Shown here: positions 14,907 to 21,403 of the stretch, in pieces | Numbering within the stretch: position 1 is the first letter of the stretch | Layout of the letters: every line of letters starts with the position of its first letter | Source of the DNA: a virus | Direction: 5' to 3' (one strand) | IMG/VR virus record: IMGVR_UViG_3300033571_008694 | Location: 1-25,350 of that record | Length of the DNA stretch: 25,350 nt | Notes under the pieces: model-generated | The model's input: the letters and a program-made list of their open reading frames with translations, nothing else | What the model was told of the DNA's origin: nothing | The model's database searches: none | Translations under genes and position numbers: made by a program

Positions 14907-15341
14907 ATGGACGATTTACGTAAAGCACTTAAAATAGCATTTGCATCAGAATTTGCTTATTATCTAAAAGCACACTACTTCCATTGGAACGTAGAGGGTG
15001 CAGATTTTAAACAATATCACGAGTTGTTTGGAGATATCTATGAAGAAGTCTATGATAACATAGATACATTTGCTGAAAATATTCGTAAGACTGGGGGATA
15101 TACTCCGGGCAGTTTTGAACGTTTCAGTATGTTAAGTCGTATAGAAGATGAAACCGCAGTTCCATTAGCGTTAGACATGGTTAAAGAATTATTAGACAAT
15201 TCCGAAAAGATGGCTAATATTTTTAAACTAGTTTTTGATTTAGCAGAAAAATACGGCGAACACGGTCTTGCAGATTTTCTAGCAGGACGTCAAGATGCAC
15301 ATCGCAAACACGCATGGATGTTAAGGGCTACATTAAAATGA
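14907..15341 (+). CDS. dps: Dps-like ferritin
   Basis: The 144-residue protein has the Dps signature FHWNVEG...F...H...D...E. The ferroxidase ligands His26, His38, Asp53 and Glu57 keep the spacing of the family (12, 27 and 31 residues after the first His). Dps proteins form 12-subunit shells that oxidise iron with hydrogen peroxide and can coat DNA. A basic N-terminal DNA-binding tail is absent here, so shell formation and iron or peroxide detoxification are more certain than DNA binding. A phage copy could protect DNA during infection or be packaged. It is placed just downstream of the core/cargo block. The end overlaps the next gene (ATGA). Confidence 0.92.
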   Translation: MDDLRKALKIAFASEFAYYLKAHYFHWNVEGADFKQYHELFGDIYEEVYDNIDTFAENIRKTGGYTPGSFERFSMLSRIEDETAVPLALDMVKELLDNSEKMANIFKLVFDLAEKYGEHGLADFLAGRQDAHRKHAWMLRATLK

Positions 15342-15523
15342 AAGATATTACTCTAGCAGATTACATCAAAAGAACGATGGAAAATTTAGAGAAAGACAAG
15401 CAAAAAATAGCCGAAAACAGAAATGTCTGGAACGATCCATCGTTGGCAAAGCAAGACATTTATAATGTATATCCCGAAGATGATAGCACAGATCGTCCAA
15501 TCAATCCTTACAGCAATCATTGA
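15338..15523 (+). CDS. Small charged protein, unknown function
   Basis: The start at 15338 overlaps the Dps stop and gives a 61-residue protein beginning MKDITLADYIKRT. An ATG at 15314 lies inside dps. The sequence is helical in the first half and has a Pro/Asp-rich tail (YPEDDSTDRPINPYSNH). No function is recognised. The last 44 bases overlap a possible 34-codon ORF in another frame. Confidence 0.65.
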   Translation: MKDITLADYIKRTMENLEKDKQKIAENRNVWNDPSLAKQDIYNVYPEDDSTDRPINPYSNH

Positions 15524-15584
15524 AACATTAGCAAGGTTTGGCTGCGGACTAGCAGGCTTACCTTACGACCCAGACACACCTTAG
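15480..15584 (+). CDS. Possible 34-residue hydrophobic peptide
   Basis: An ATG at 15480 in a different frame from the preceding gene opens a 34-codon ORF ending in TAG at 15582-15584. The product begins MIAQIVQSILTAIIETLARF, one hydrophobic or amphipathic helix, and ends CGLAGLPYDPDTP. The orderly helix-plus-tail layout and the overlap with the upstream gene make it a better candidate than a random ORF. There is no strong ribosome site, and part of the region may instead be RNA structure. It could be a small membrane peptide. Confidence 0.4.
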   Translation: MIAQIVQSILTAIIETLARFGCGLAGLPYDPDTP

Positions 15585-15640
15585 GACCGCTATGGTGCGT
15601 GGCCGGCTGCTGGCCTAACCAACAGGATTCGCTACCCTTG

Positions 15641-15683
15641 AAGGTTTAAAGTGAGCATTTTTGTCCTAAACACTTAAAACCTT
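15641..15683 (+). terminator. Long hairpin, possible terminator or RNA element
   Basis: AAGGTTTAAAGTG at 15641-15653 pairs with CACTTAAAACCTT at 15671-15683 with one mismatch in 13, around a 17-base loop. There is no T-run after it, so it is a weak candidate for an intrinsic terminator. An RNA-stability or processing role fits equally well. Confidence 0.45.
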
Positions 15684-15709
15684 TGTCCAAGTGCGGTGCC
15701 GCAAAATAC

Positions 15710-15717
15710 GATAAATA
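15710..15717 (+). promoter_or_regulatory. T4-like late promoter (GATAAATA)
   Basis: GATAAATA followed by TTTGTTA is the same core as the box at 11512. The expected start near 15723 leaves about 7 bases before the ATG at 15730 and no Shine-Dalgarno. Confidence 0.65.
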
Positions 15718-15729
15718 TTTGTTACATCG

Positions 15730-15912
15730 ATGAAAAAGTTTGCTTGGTTGCCCACACGTATGTCTAGTCAAAGAGTAATCTGGCTTTCTTATTATTATGA
15801 ATATAAAACATTATACGATGAATCTACTGGTAGACCTCCGTTGAATAATTTGTATTTTATTTTTAAAGAAACACCAAAAGAAAAAACTTTTAGATTGTTA
15901 AAGGAAAAATAA
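15730..15912 (+). CDS. Small aromatic-rich phage protein
   Basis: The 60-residue protein begins MKKFAWLPTRMSSQRVIWLS and continues with a Tyr/Phe-rich segment (YYYEYKTLYDESTGRPPLN), then a Lys-rich helix at the end. The pattern WLPT...IWLS.YY...LYD..TGRPPL seems familiar from small uncharacterised proteins of marine T4-like phages, but I know no function. It follows directly behind the late promoter at 15710, so it is probably expressed late. Confidence 0.7.
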   Translation: MKKFAWLPTRMSSQRVIWLSYYYEYKTLYDESTGRPPLNNLYFIFKETPKEKTFRLLKEK

Positions 15913-15920
15913 AGATTATT

Positions 15921-16574
15921 ATGTTAGAAACTATATGTGATATTTTAGTAGAAGCATACAAACGTAACTGGATTACCAGTCGTGACGGCAACGTTTCTAT
16001 CCGTCATCACGATAGGGATCACTTTTATGTGACACCTAGCGGTGTGCGTAAACAAACTATGCAACCTGATCAGTTTAAGAAGATTAAAATCTGGAAATGT
16101 ATTAACAGCGGCGTTGGTAGTGCTACATTTGGTCATTTTTGGGAAGAAATGCCTTACAGTGATATTTCTAGTGGATTAAAACCTACTGGAGAAATGCCAT
16201 TGCATTTTGGCCTACAAAAGGAAATAGGCGATGATGAAGTACGTGTTGTTACACACATTCATCCTACTTATATTGTAGCAGCCATGCATGCTGGCATAGA
16301 ATTAAATGAATTAGTAAAAGATTTTCCAGAATTAAGTCGTTATACTCGTGTAGCACCTAACGTAGGTGATGTGCCTCCTATCAGTCAAGAGCTAGGAGAT
16401 CAGTGTCATGAAAAGTTAGGCTTAGATCAAAGAACTGGAAAATTGCAATACGACATAGTCGGAATTAAAGGTCACGGGGTCGTGGCTATCGATACTAGCC
16501 CTTGGCGCAGTTTCGAACATATCGAGAGACTAGAGCATATTTGTAAAATAGTTCTGTCCTCAGGGAACTATTAA
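15921..16574 (+). CDS. Class II aldolase/adducin-family enzyme
   Basis: The 217-residue protein shows the class II aldolase pattern: GNVS at 23-26, TPSG at 38-41, Glu91 in PTGEMPLH, the zinc-binding THIHP with His112 and His114, and a third ligand His185 in KGHGVVAI. Members cleave or dehydrate phosphorylated sugars, for example fuculose-1-phosphate aldolase and methylthioribulose-1-phosphate dehydratase (MtnB). The substrate cannot be fixed here; the RDGNVS and TPSGV segments also occur in MtnB-type enzymes. The length is typical. No clear Shine-Dalgarno precedes the ATG; AATAAAGATTATT upstream is only a weak late-promoter look-alike. It sits before a desaturase, so both look like auxiliary metabolic genes. 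Confidence 0.88.
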   Translation: MLETICDILVEAYKRNWITSRDGNVSIRHHDRDHFYVTPSGVRKQTMQPDQFKKIKIWKCINSGVGSATFGHFWEEMPYSDISSGLKPTGEMPLHFGLQKEIGDDEVRVVTHIHPTYIVAAMHAGIELNELVKDFPELSRYTRVAPNVGDVPPISQELGDQCHEKLGLDQRTGKLQYDIVGIKGHGVVAIDTSPWRSFEHIERLEHICKIVLSSGNY

Positions 16575-16576
16575 TA

Positions 16577-17290
16577 ATGATAGAAATAATTTATACACTT
16601 ATAGTAACACACATTACCATAATATGCGTTACTTTATACTTACACAGAAATCAAGCTCACCGAGGCATAGAATTTCACCCAACCCTAAGTCACTTTATGC
16701 GTTTTTGGTTATGGATGACTACAGGAATGACAACTAAGCAATGGGTAGCAGTACATCGTAAACATCATCAAAATACAGATGTAGAAGGCGATCCGCATAG
16801 CCCACATGTATTTGGTATTTGGCAATTAGTATTTGGTGGCGTCAAATACTATAATCGTGCAGGTAGTGATGCTCACATGATTGTAAAATACGGTGCAGGT
16901 ACTCCCAAAGACTGGATTGAACGCAAACTTTATACACCCCACCATCGTCTTGGTATTCTCTTAATGTTAGTTATAGACTTGTTATTATTTGGTCCATGGG
17001 GATTTCTAGTGTGGGGTGTTCAAATGTTATGGATCCCTTTCTGGGCCGCTGGCTTTATTAACGGTATTGGTCACTGGTGGGGATACCGCAACGGAGAAAC
17101 CAAGGATCATAGTCACAATGTAAGTCCATGGGGAATATTAATTGGCGGTGAAGAACTGCACAACAATCATCACCTAGATCCTGCTAATCCTAAACTAAGT
17201 CGTCGTTGGTTTGAATTTGACATTGGCTGGATGTGGTTTAAAATATTCAATATGTTAGGTTTGGCTAAATTGCGTAATCAAATTCCTTGA
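16577..17290 (+). CDS. Membrane fatty acid desaturase
   Basis: The 237-residue protein has the three His boxes of membrane acyl desaturases: HRNQAH at 23-28, HRKHH at 60-64 and HNNHH at 195-199, which bind the di-iron centre. GHWWGYRN at 165-172 is typical of the delta-9 acyl-CoA/acyl-lipid branch. Hydrophobic segments lie at about 3-20, 38-52 and 125-164. It should introduce a cis double bond into membrane acyl chains, raising fluidity of the host membrane. It is shorter than many family members but complete in motifs. The gene begins 2 bases after the aldolase stop. Confidence 0.92.
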   Translation: MIEIIYTLIVTHITIICVTLYLHRNQAHRGIEFHPTLSHFMRFWLWMTTGMTTKQWVAVHRKHHQNTDVEGDPHSPHVFGIWQLVFGGVKYYNRAGSDAHMIVKYGAGTPKDWIERKLYTPHHRLGILLMLVIDLLLFGPWGFLVWGVQMLWIPFWAAGFINGIGHWWGYRNGETKDHSHNVSPWGILIGGEELHNNHHLDPANPKLSRRWFEFDIGWMWFKIFNMLGLAKLRNQIP

Positions 17291-17315
17291 TTTCTTTAAA
17301 CAAATAATATAAAAT
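17287..17315 (+). promoter_or_regulatory. Probable sigma70-type promoter for the dsbA-like gene
   Basis: TTGATT at 17287-17292 and TAAAAT at 17310-17315 are spaced by 17 bp; TATAAA two bases earlier is an alternative -10. The start would fall near 17322, ahead of AAGGAG at 17329-17334. The match is good but less exact than the promoters at 520 and 20622. Confidence 0.6.
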
Positions 17316-17339
17316 ATTGTAGTTATTAAGGAGAAATAC

Positions 17340-17600
17340 ATGAGCAGTCGTACCTACGGACCAGAAGAAAAAGCAAAATTAGAACGTCTTATTAACGAGG
17401 GTGTTCAAATTAAGTATGAAGTAGAAAGTCTACAAGAAGGTCTAAAAGAAACTGTTAAGGCCGTGGCCGAAGAGTTGGAAATCAAACCAGCACTGATTAA
17501 TAAAGCAATTTCAATTGCACACAAAGGTAATTGGAACGAGGTATTCAGTGAGTTTGACGATCTAGAAACACTAATTGTTACTGTTGGTAAAGACAAGTAA
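17340..17600 (+). CDS. dsbA: DsbA-like late-promoter dsDNA-binding protein
   Basis: The 86-residue protein is acidic-helical in the first half with LQEGLKETVKAVAEELEIKP, then NKAISIAHKGNW and an acidic tail. Length and pattern match the small T4-family DsbA protein, which binds double-stranded DNA at late promoters and aids late transcription; it is unrelated to the thiol oxidase of the same name. It has its own promoter and a strong AAGGAG, suggesting early or middle expression before the late genes are switched on. It lies just upstream of the polymerase and clamp genes. The call rests on overall similarity rather than catalytic residues. Confidence 0.75.
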   Translation: MSSRTYGPEEKAKLERLINEGVQIKYEVESLQEGLKETVKAVAEELEIKPALINKAISIAHKGNWNEVFSEFDDLETLIVTVGKDK

Positions 17601-17602
17601 CT

Positions 17603-17890
17603 GTGAATGTTACCTCAAACATTATCCAATGGATCCAGAAAGATTACGCAAGTAATCGAGTACGTTTTTGTCTTGAGGTCCTTGCTTGGGCTATGTCTAT
17701 TGGTTGTGCTATCACTATGGCACTCACCGTTCCAACACCACCTTTCATGGTTCTTTACCCTGTTTGGATATCAGGCTGTATTATATACTCTTGGTGTTGT
17801 TATAACCGTGGTTCCTTTGGTTTGTTGGCTAATTACATGCTTATGGTCACGATCGACAGTATAGCCTTAGCAAGATTGATAATTACTTAA
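17603..17890 (+). CDS. Small inner-membrane protein (GTG start)
   Basis: The start is a GTG at 17603, giving a 95-residue protein (MNVTSNIIQWIQKDYASNR). Three hydrophobic segments at about 22-41, 47-66 and 71-93 predict an integral membrane protein; an ATG at 17607 in another frame gives a less coherent product. The pattern of a short amphipathic N-terminus, PTPP between the first two helices, and RGSFG before the third resembles small membrane proteins of T4-like marine phages. No function is known. It lies between dsbA and the polymerase. Confidence 0.75.
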   Translation: MNVTSNIIQWIQKDYASNRVRFCLEVLAWAMSIGCAITMALTVPTPPFMVLYPVWISGCIIYSWCCYNRGSFGLLANYMLMVTIDSIALARLIIT

Positions 17891-17903
17891 TATAGAAAAA
17901 GGT

Positions 17904-17923
17904 ATGCGGGCCATAAACCGCAT
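17904..17923 (+). promoter_or_regulatory. Upstream 8-nt-loop hairpin in the polymerase leader
   Basis: ATGCGG at 17904-17909 pairs with CCGCAT at 17918-17923 around the loop GCCATAAA. Two further G-U pairs could extend the stem. The loop matches that of the next hairpin at six of eight positions (GCCRTAAR). Confidence 0.65.
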
Positions 17924-17933
17924 GTTTGGCATT

Positions 17934-17958
17934 TGTGAGCCGTAAGTCACATAAGGAG
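17934..17958 (+). promoter_or_regulatory. Possible gp43 translational operator at the ribosome site
   Basis: TGTGA at 17934-17938 pairs with TCACA at 17947-17951 around the 8-base loop GCCGTAAG. The Shine-Dalgarno AAGGAG at 17953-17958 begins one base after the stem. T4 and RB69 DNA polymerases repress their own translation by binding a hairpin with a 5-bp stem and 8-base loop next to the gene 43 ribosome site. The geometry here is the same, although the loop sequence differs from that of T4. Confidence 0.65.
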
Positions 17959-17962
17959 AAAA

Positions 17963-20635
17963 ATGAGTTACGTTGACGCTCTGTTTGACAGAGAGAATGA
18001 TATTATCAAGGTCGTTGAAAGAAACGACAAAGGCGAAAGGGTTTTTAAAGAACACCCAGTACGCTACACATTTTACTATCCAGACGCTAGAGGCAAGTTC
18101 CAAAGTATCTATGGTGATCCTCTTACACGAGTAGTATGTAAAAATTCCAAAGACTTCCGTAAAGAATTAGCCATTAACAGTGGTAAAGACTTGTACGAAA
18201 GCGATATTAATCCAATTTTCGTACACCTAAGCGAAAATTATCTTAATCAAGATGCGCCTAAGTTAAACATTTGTTTCTTCGACATCGAAGTGGATTTTGA
18301 TCCAGAACGTGGCTATAGCACTCCCGAAGATGCGTTTATGCCTATTACTGCTATCACTGTTCATCTTAAATGGTTAGACAAATTAATTACACTTGCCATG
18401 CCTCCAAAAACTCTTACTATGGAGCAAGCAAAAGAATCAATTAAAGATATTCCAGATACGCACTTGTTTGATAACGAAGGCGATATGTTGGAAACATTCT
18501 TAGACTTAATTCAAGATGCTGACATTATTAGTGGTTGGAATAGTGAAGGCTATGATGTTCCCTATACTGTTAATCGAGTAACCCGTGTACTGAGTAAAGA
18601 AGATACTAAACGATTCTGTCTTTGGGGACAACTTCCTAAGAAACGTGAATACGAAAAATACGGGAAACAGGCTGTTACTTATGACTTCCACGGTCGTGTG
18701 CATTTAGACAGTCTCGAACTGTATCGTAAGTACACATACGAAGAACGTCATACATATCGTTTAGATGCTATCGGTGAAATGGAAATTGGCGAGAACAAAA
18801 CTGTTTACGAAGGTACGTTAGATCAGTTGTACAACAATGACTTTAAAAAGTTTATTGTGTATAACAGACAAGATACTGCACTACTAAACAAACTAGACGA
18901 TAAACTTAAATTTATTGATCTTGCTAATAAACTAGCACATGAATGTACAGTATTGTTACAGACTACCATGGGTGCTGTGGCTGTTACCGAACAGGCTATT
19001 ATTAACGAAGCACATCGCAGAGGATTTCAAGTGCCTAATCGTCCTAAACGTGACGAAGGCGAAGATACTGCGGCCGCAGGTGCTTATGTTGCTTATCCTA
19101 AAGATGGTCTTCAAGACTGGATCGGATCACTAGACATTAACTCATTGTATCCTAGTGCGATTCGTGCATTAAACATGGGTCCAGAAACTATTGTTGGACA
19201 ACTACGTCCTGTATATACGCAGGCACATATTCACGAACAAACAACTCTTAAGAAAAAATCATTTGCGGCTGCTTGGGAAGGAATGTTTGGCACTGTGGAA
19301 TACGAAGCAGTTATGGAAAAACGTAGAGATACTGAAATTACCATAGACTGGGAGGATGGCAACAGTACTGTACACAGTGCCGCAGAAGTACATCAATTAA
19401 TCTTTGATAGCAATCAACCTTGGATGGTTAGTGCTAACGGTACTATCTTTACCTATGAAAAAGAAGGAATTATTCCCGGACTGCTAAAGCGTTGGTATGC
19501 CGAACGTAAAGAAATGCAGGCCAAACTTAAAGAATGTATAACGGCGGGAAATAAAATTGAAGAAGAATATTGGGACAAACGTCAGTTGGTTAAAAAAATT
19601 AACCTTAATAGTCTTTACGGTGCTATTCTTAATCCTGGGTGTCGTTTTTTCGATAAGCGTATCGGTCAGTCTACCACTCTTACAGGACGTCAAATTGCCA
19701 AGCACATGGCTAGTAAGGTAAATGAGATTATTACTGGGGAATACAATCACGTAGGTCGTGCTGTTATATACGGCGACACAGACTCCTGTTATTTCAGTGC
19801 TTATTCTACACTAAAGAAAGACATTGAATCAGGTGTTATTCCGTGGACTAAAGAAAATGTTATTGCACTTTATGATCAAATAGGAGAAGAAGTTAATGGC
19901 ACGTTTGTTAAATTCATGGAACAACAGTTCCACTGTCCGCCCAGTAGAGGAGAAGTCATCAAAGCAGGTCGCGAGATTGTTGCTTCCAAAGGATTATTCA
20001 TCACAAAGAAAAGATATGCCGTGCTCTACTTTGACAAAGAAGGCAAGCGTACCGATATTGATGGTAAACCGGGAAAAATTAAAGCCATGGGACTCGACCT
20101 CAAACGAAGCGATACTCCTGCATTCATCCAAGACTTCCTAAGTGATGTTCTTGAACGTGTACTAACTGGTGCTACAGAAACTGAAGTACTAGATTTTATC
20201 ACAGCGTTCCGTACAGAATTTAAGAGCAGACCGGGTTGGGAGAAAGGTAGCCCTAAACGTGCTAACAATATTACTGAGTATGCCGCCAAAGAAGCCAAAG
20301 CCGGTAAAGCAAACATGCCAGGCCACGTTCGTGCAAGTATTAACTGGAACACACTACGTAGAATGAATGGCGACAAATACAGTATGCAAATTGTAGACGG
20401 ATCCAAAGTCATTGTATGTAAACTTAGAGATAATCCACTAGGGTTTACATCTGTTGCATATCCTGTAGACGAACTGAGATTGCCAAAATGGTTTATGGAA
20501 CTGCCATTCGACGATGCCGAAATGGAAAGTACTATTATAGACAACAAGTTAGAAAATCTGATTGGTGTACTTCATTGGGACATCAAATCAACCGAAGAGA
20601 AAAATACATTCAATAAATTGTTTGACTTTTCTTAA
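17963..20635 (+). CDS. 43: Family-B replicative DNA polymerase (gp43-like)
   Basis: The 890-residue protein matches T4 gp43 in length and motif order. The 3'-5' exonuclease begins with FFDIEVDF (Asp107, Glu109), then SGWNSEGYDVPY and YNRQDTALL. The polymerase has motif A LDINSLYPS (Asp391), motif B KKINLNSLYG and motif C YGDTDS (Asp605 and Asp607). The C-terminus FNKLFDFS resembles the clamp-binding tail of T4-type polymerases. It replicates the phage genome with the clamp encoded next. Two hairpins with 8-base loops stand before its AAGGAG, suggesting autogenous translational control. No intein or truncation is visible. Confidence 0.97.
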   Translation: MSYVDALFDRENDIIKVVERNDKGERVFKEHPVRYTFYYPDARGKFQSIYGDPLTRVVCKNSKDFRKELAINSGKDLYESDINPIFVHLSENYLNQDAPKLNICFFDIEVDFDPERGYSTPEDAFMPITAITVHLKWLDKLITLAMPPKTLTMEQAKESIKDIPDTHLFDNEGDMLETFLDLIQDADIISGWNSEGYDVPYTVNRVTRVLSKEDTKRFCLWGQLPKKREYEKYGKQAVTYDFHGRVHLDSLELYRKYTYEERHTYRLDAIGEMEIGENKTVYEGTLDQLYNNDFKKFIVYNRQDTALLNKLDDKLKFIDLANKLAHECTVLLQTTMGAVAVTEQAIINEAHRRGFQVPNRPKRDEGEDTAAAGAYVAYPKDGLQDWIGSLDINSLYPSAIRALNMGPETIVGQLRPVYTQAHIHEQTTLKKKSFAAAWEGMFGTVEYEAVMEKRRDTEITIDWEDGNSTVHSAAEVHQLIFDSNQPWMVSANGTIFTYEKEGIIPGLLKRWYAERKEMQAKLKECITAGNKIEEEYWDKRQLVKKINLNSLYGAILNPGCRFFDKRIGQSTTLTGRQIAKHMASKVNEIITGEYNHVGRAVIYGDTDSCYFSAYSTLKKDIESGVIPWTKENVIALYDQIGEEVNGTFVKFMEQQFHCPPSRGEVIKAGREIVASKGLFITKKRYAVLYFDKEGKRTDIDGKPGKIKAMGLDLKRSDTPAFIQDFLSDVLERVLTGATETEVLDFITAFRTEFKSRPGWEKGSPKRANNITEYAAKEAKAGKANMPGHVRASINWNTLRRMNGDKYSMQIVDGSKVIVCKLRDNPLGFTSVAYPVDELRLPKWFMELPFDDAEMESTIIDNKLENLIGVLHWDIKSTEEKNTFNKLFDFS

Positions 20636-20650
20636 AAAAACCTATATACT
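20622..20650 (+). promoter_or_regulatory. Sigma70-type promoter for the sliding clamp gene
   Basis: TTGACT at 20622-20627 and TATACT at 20645-20650 are spaced by 17 bp, each one mismatch from consensus. The -35 box lies inside the end of the polymerase gene. The start near 20657 leaves AAGGAG at 20661-20666 inside a short leader. Confidence 0.8.
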
Positions 20651-20671
20651 AAATCTATCCAAGGAGAAAAA

Positions 20672-21403
20672 ATGAAAGATATTTTACAAGACATCGTAGC
20701 ACATACACACAGCCTAGGCTTCTTGCCTTTGGTTAAAATTTCAGGTGCGGACGATTCAACAACAATTGAAAGTATGGCTGAAGATCGTTCAGTTATTGTA
20801 ACTGCTAATGCTCACAAGGCTGTAGAAGAATTTGTTGGCACATTTGGTATGCCAAATTTAGACAAACTTAATTTGCATTTAAAAAATCCTGAATATAAAG
20901 AAAATGCTAAAATTGATGTAGTCAAGGCAGAACGTAACGGTGCAGTTGTTCCAACAGGTCTACACTTTGAAAATCAAGCAGGTGACTTTCAGAATGACTA
21001 TCGCTTTATGAATGCAGATATCATTAATGAAAAATTAAAGAGTGTTAAGTTTAAAGGCGCTAGTTGGGAAGTTGAATTCAAACCTAGTGTTGCTAGTATT
21101 CAGCGTCTTAAACTACAGGCCGAAGCACACAGCGAAGAAAGTGTTTTTCAAGTTCGTACAGAAGATGGTAATCTAGTAATTTTCTTTGGCGATGCAGCCA
21201 GCCACGCAGGTAGTTTTGTATTCCAACATGATGTTGGTGGTAAATTAAAACACACTTGGAGTTGGCCAGTTAATCAGGTACGTAGTATCCTTAACTTAGA
21301 CGGTGATGTTACTATGAAGATTGCCGATGCAGGTGCCATGCAGATTACTGTTGACAGCGGTATTGCAGAATATAACTACATTCTACCAGCACAGAGCAAG
21401 TAA
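20672..21403 (+). CDS. 45: Sliding clamp (gp45-like)
   Basis: The 243-residue protein has the length of T4 gp45 (about 228) and the mixed beta/alpha pattern of a two-domain clamp subunit, which forms a trimeric ring. Recognisable stretches are FVGTFGMPNLDKLNLHLKNP and the final SGIAEYNYILPA, both familiar from T4-type clamps. It tethers the polymerase and, in T4, also activates late transcription through gp33 and gp55, which fits the late promoters found here. It has its own promoter and AAGGAG. The stop overlaps the antiporter start (TAATG). The clamp-loader genes do not follow, unlike the T4 order. Confidence 0.9.
   Translation: MKDILQDIVAHTHSLGFLPLVKISGADDSTTIESMAEDRSVIVTANAHKAVEEFVGTFGMPNLDKLNLHLKNPEYKENAKIDVVKAERNGAVVPTGLHFENQAGDFQNDYRFMNADIINEKLKSVKFKGASWEVEFKPSVASIQRLKLQAEAHSEESVFQVRTEDGNLVIFFGDAASHAGSFVFQHDVGGKLKHTWSWPVNQVRSILNLDGDVTMKIADAGAMQITVDSGIAEYNYILPAQSK

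Larger units (their letters stand above)
15585..15729 (+). other. GC-rich noncoding island with hairpins
   Basis: No ORF of reasonable length continues through this interval. Bases 15541-15640 contain about 60 G or C in 100, well above the AT-rich surroundings. GGCC at 15601-15604 and 15612-15615 can pair around a 7-base loop. A longer hairpin lies at 15641-15683. The interval ends in a late promoter. A structured RNA is possible, but no known RNA family is recognised, and I could not fold it as a tRNA. Confidence 0.45.

Noticed and set aside
15585-15700. A tRNA or tmRNA in the GC-rich island
   Set aside because: GGATTCGCTACCC looks like a T-arm at first, but the loop lacks the conserved A after TTCG, and no matching acceptor, D-arm and anticodon stem could be drawn.
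15900-15921. Late promoter before the aldolase (AATAAAGA)
   Set aside because: It differs from ATAAATA at a core position and overlaps the previous gene's end; it was not strong enough to list.
17607-17864. Alternative 85-codon ORF in another frame over the small membrane protein
   Set aside because: The GTG-started frame at 17603 gives a coherent three-helix membrane protein of a familiar phage type, while the ATG frame gives a mixed, unpatterned product.
20026-20547. 173-codon open frame on the minus strand inside the polymerase gene
   Set aside because: It is fully antisense to a well-supported polymerase, has low-complexity Ser/Leu-rich content typical of shadow frames, and every other gene is on the plus strand.
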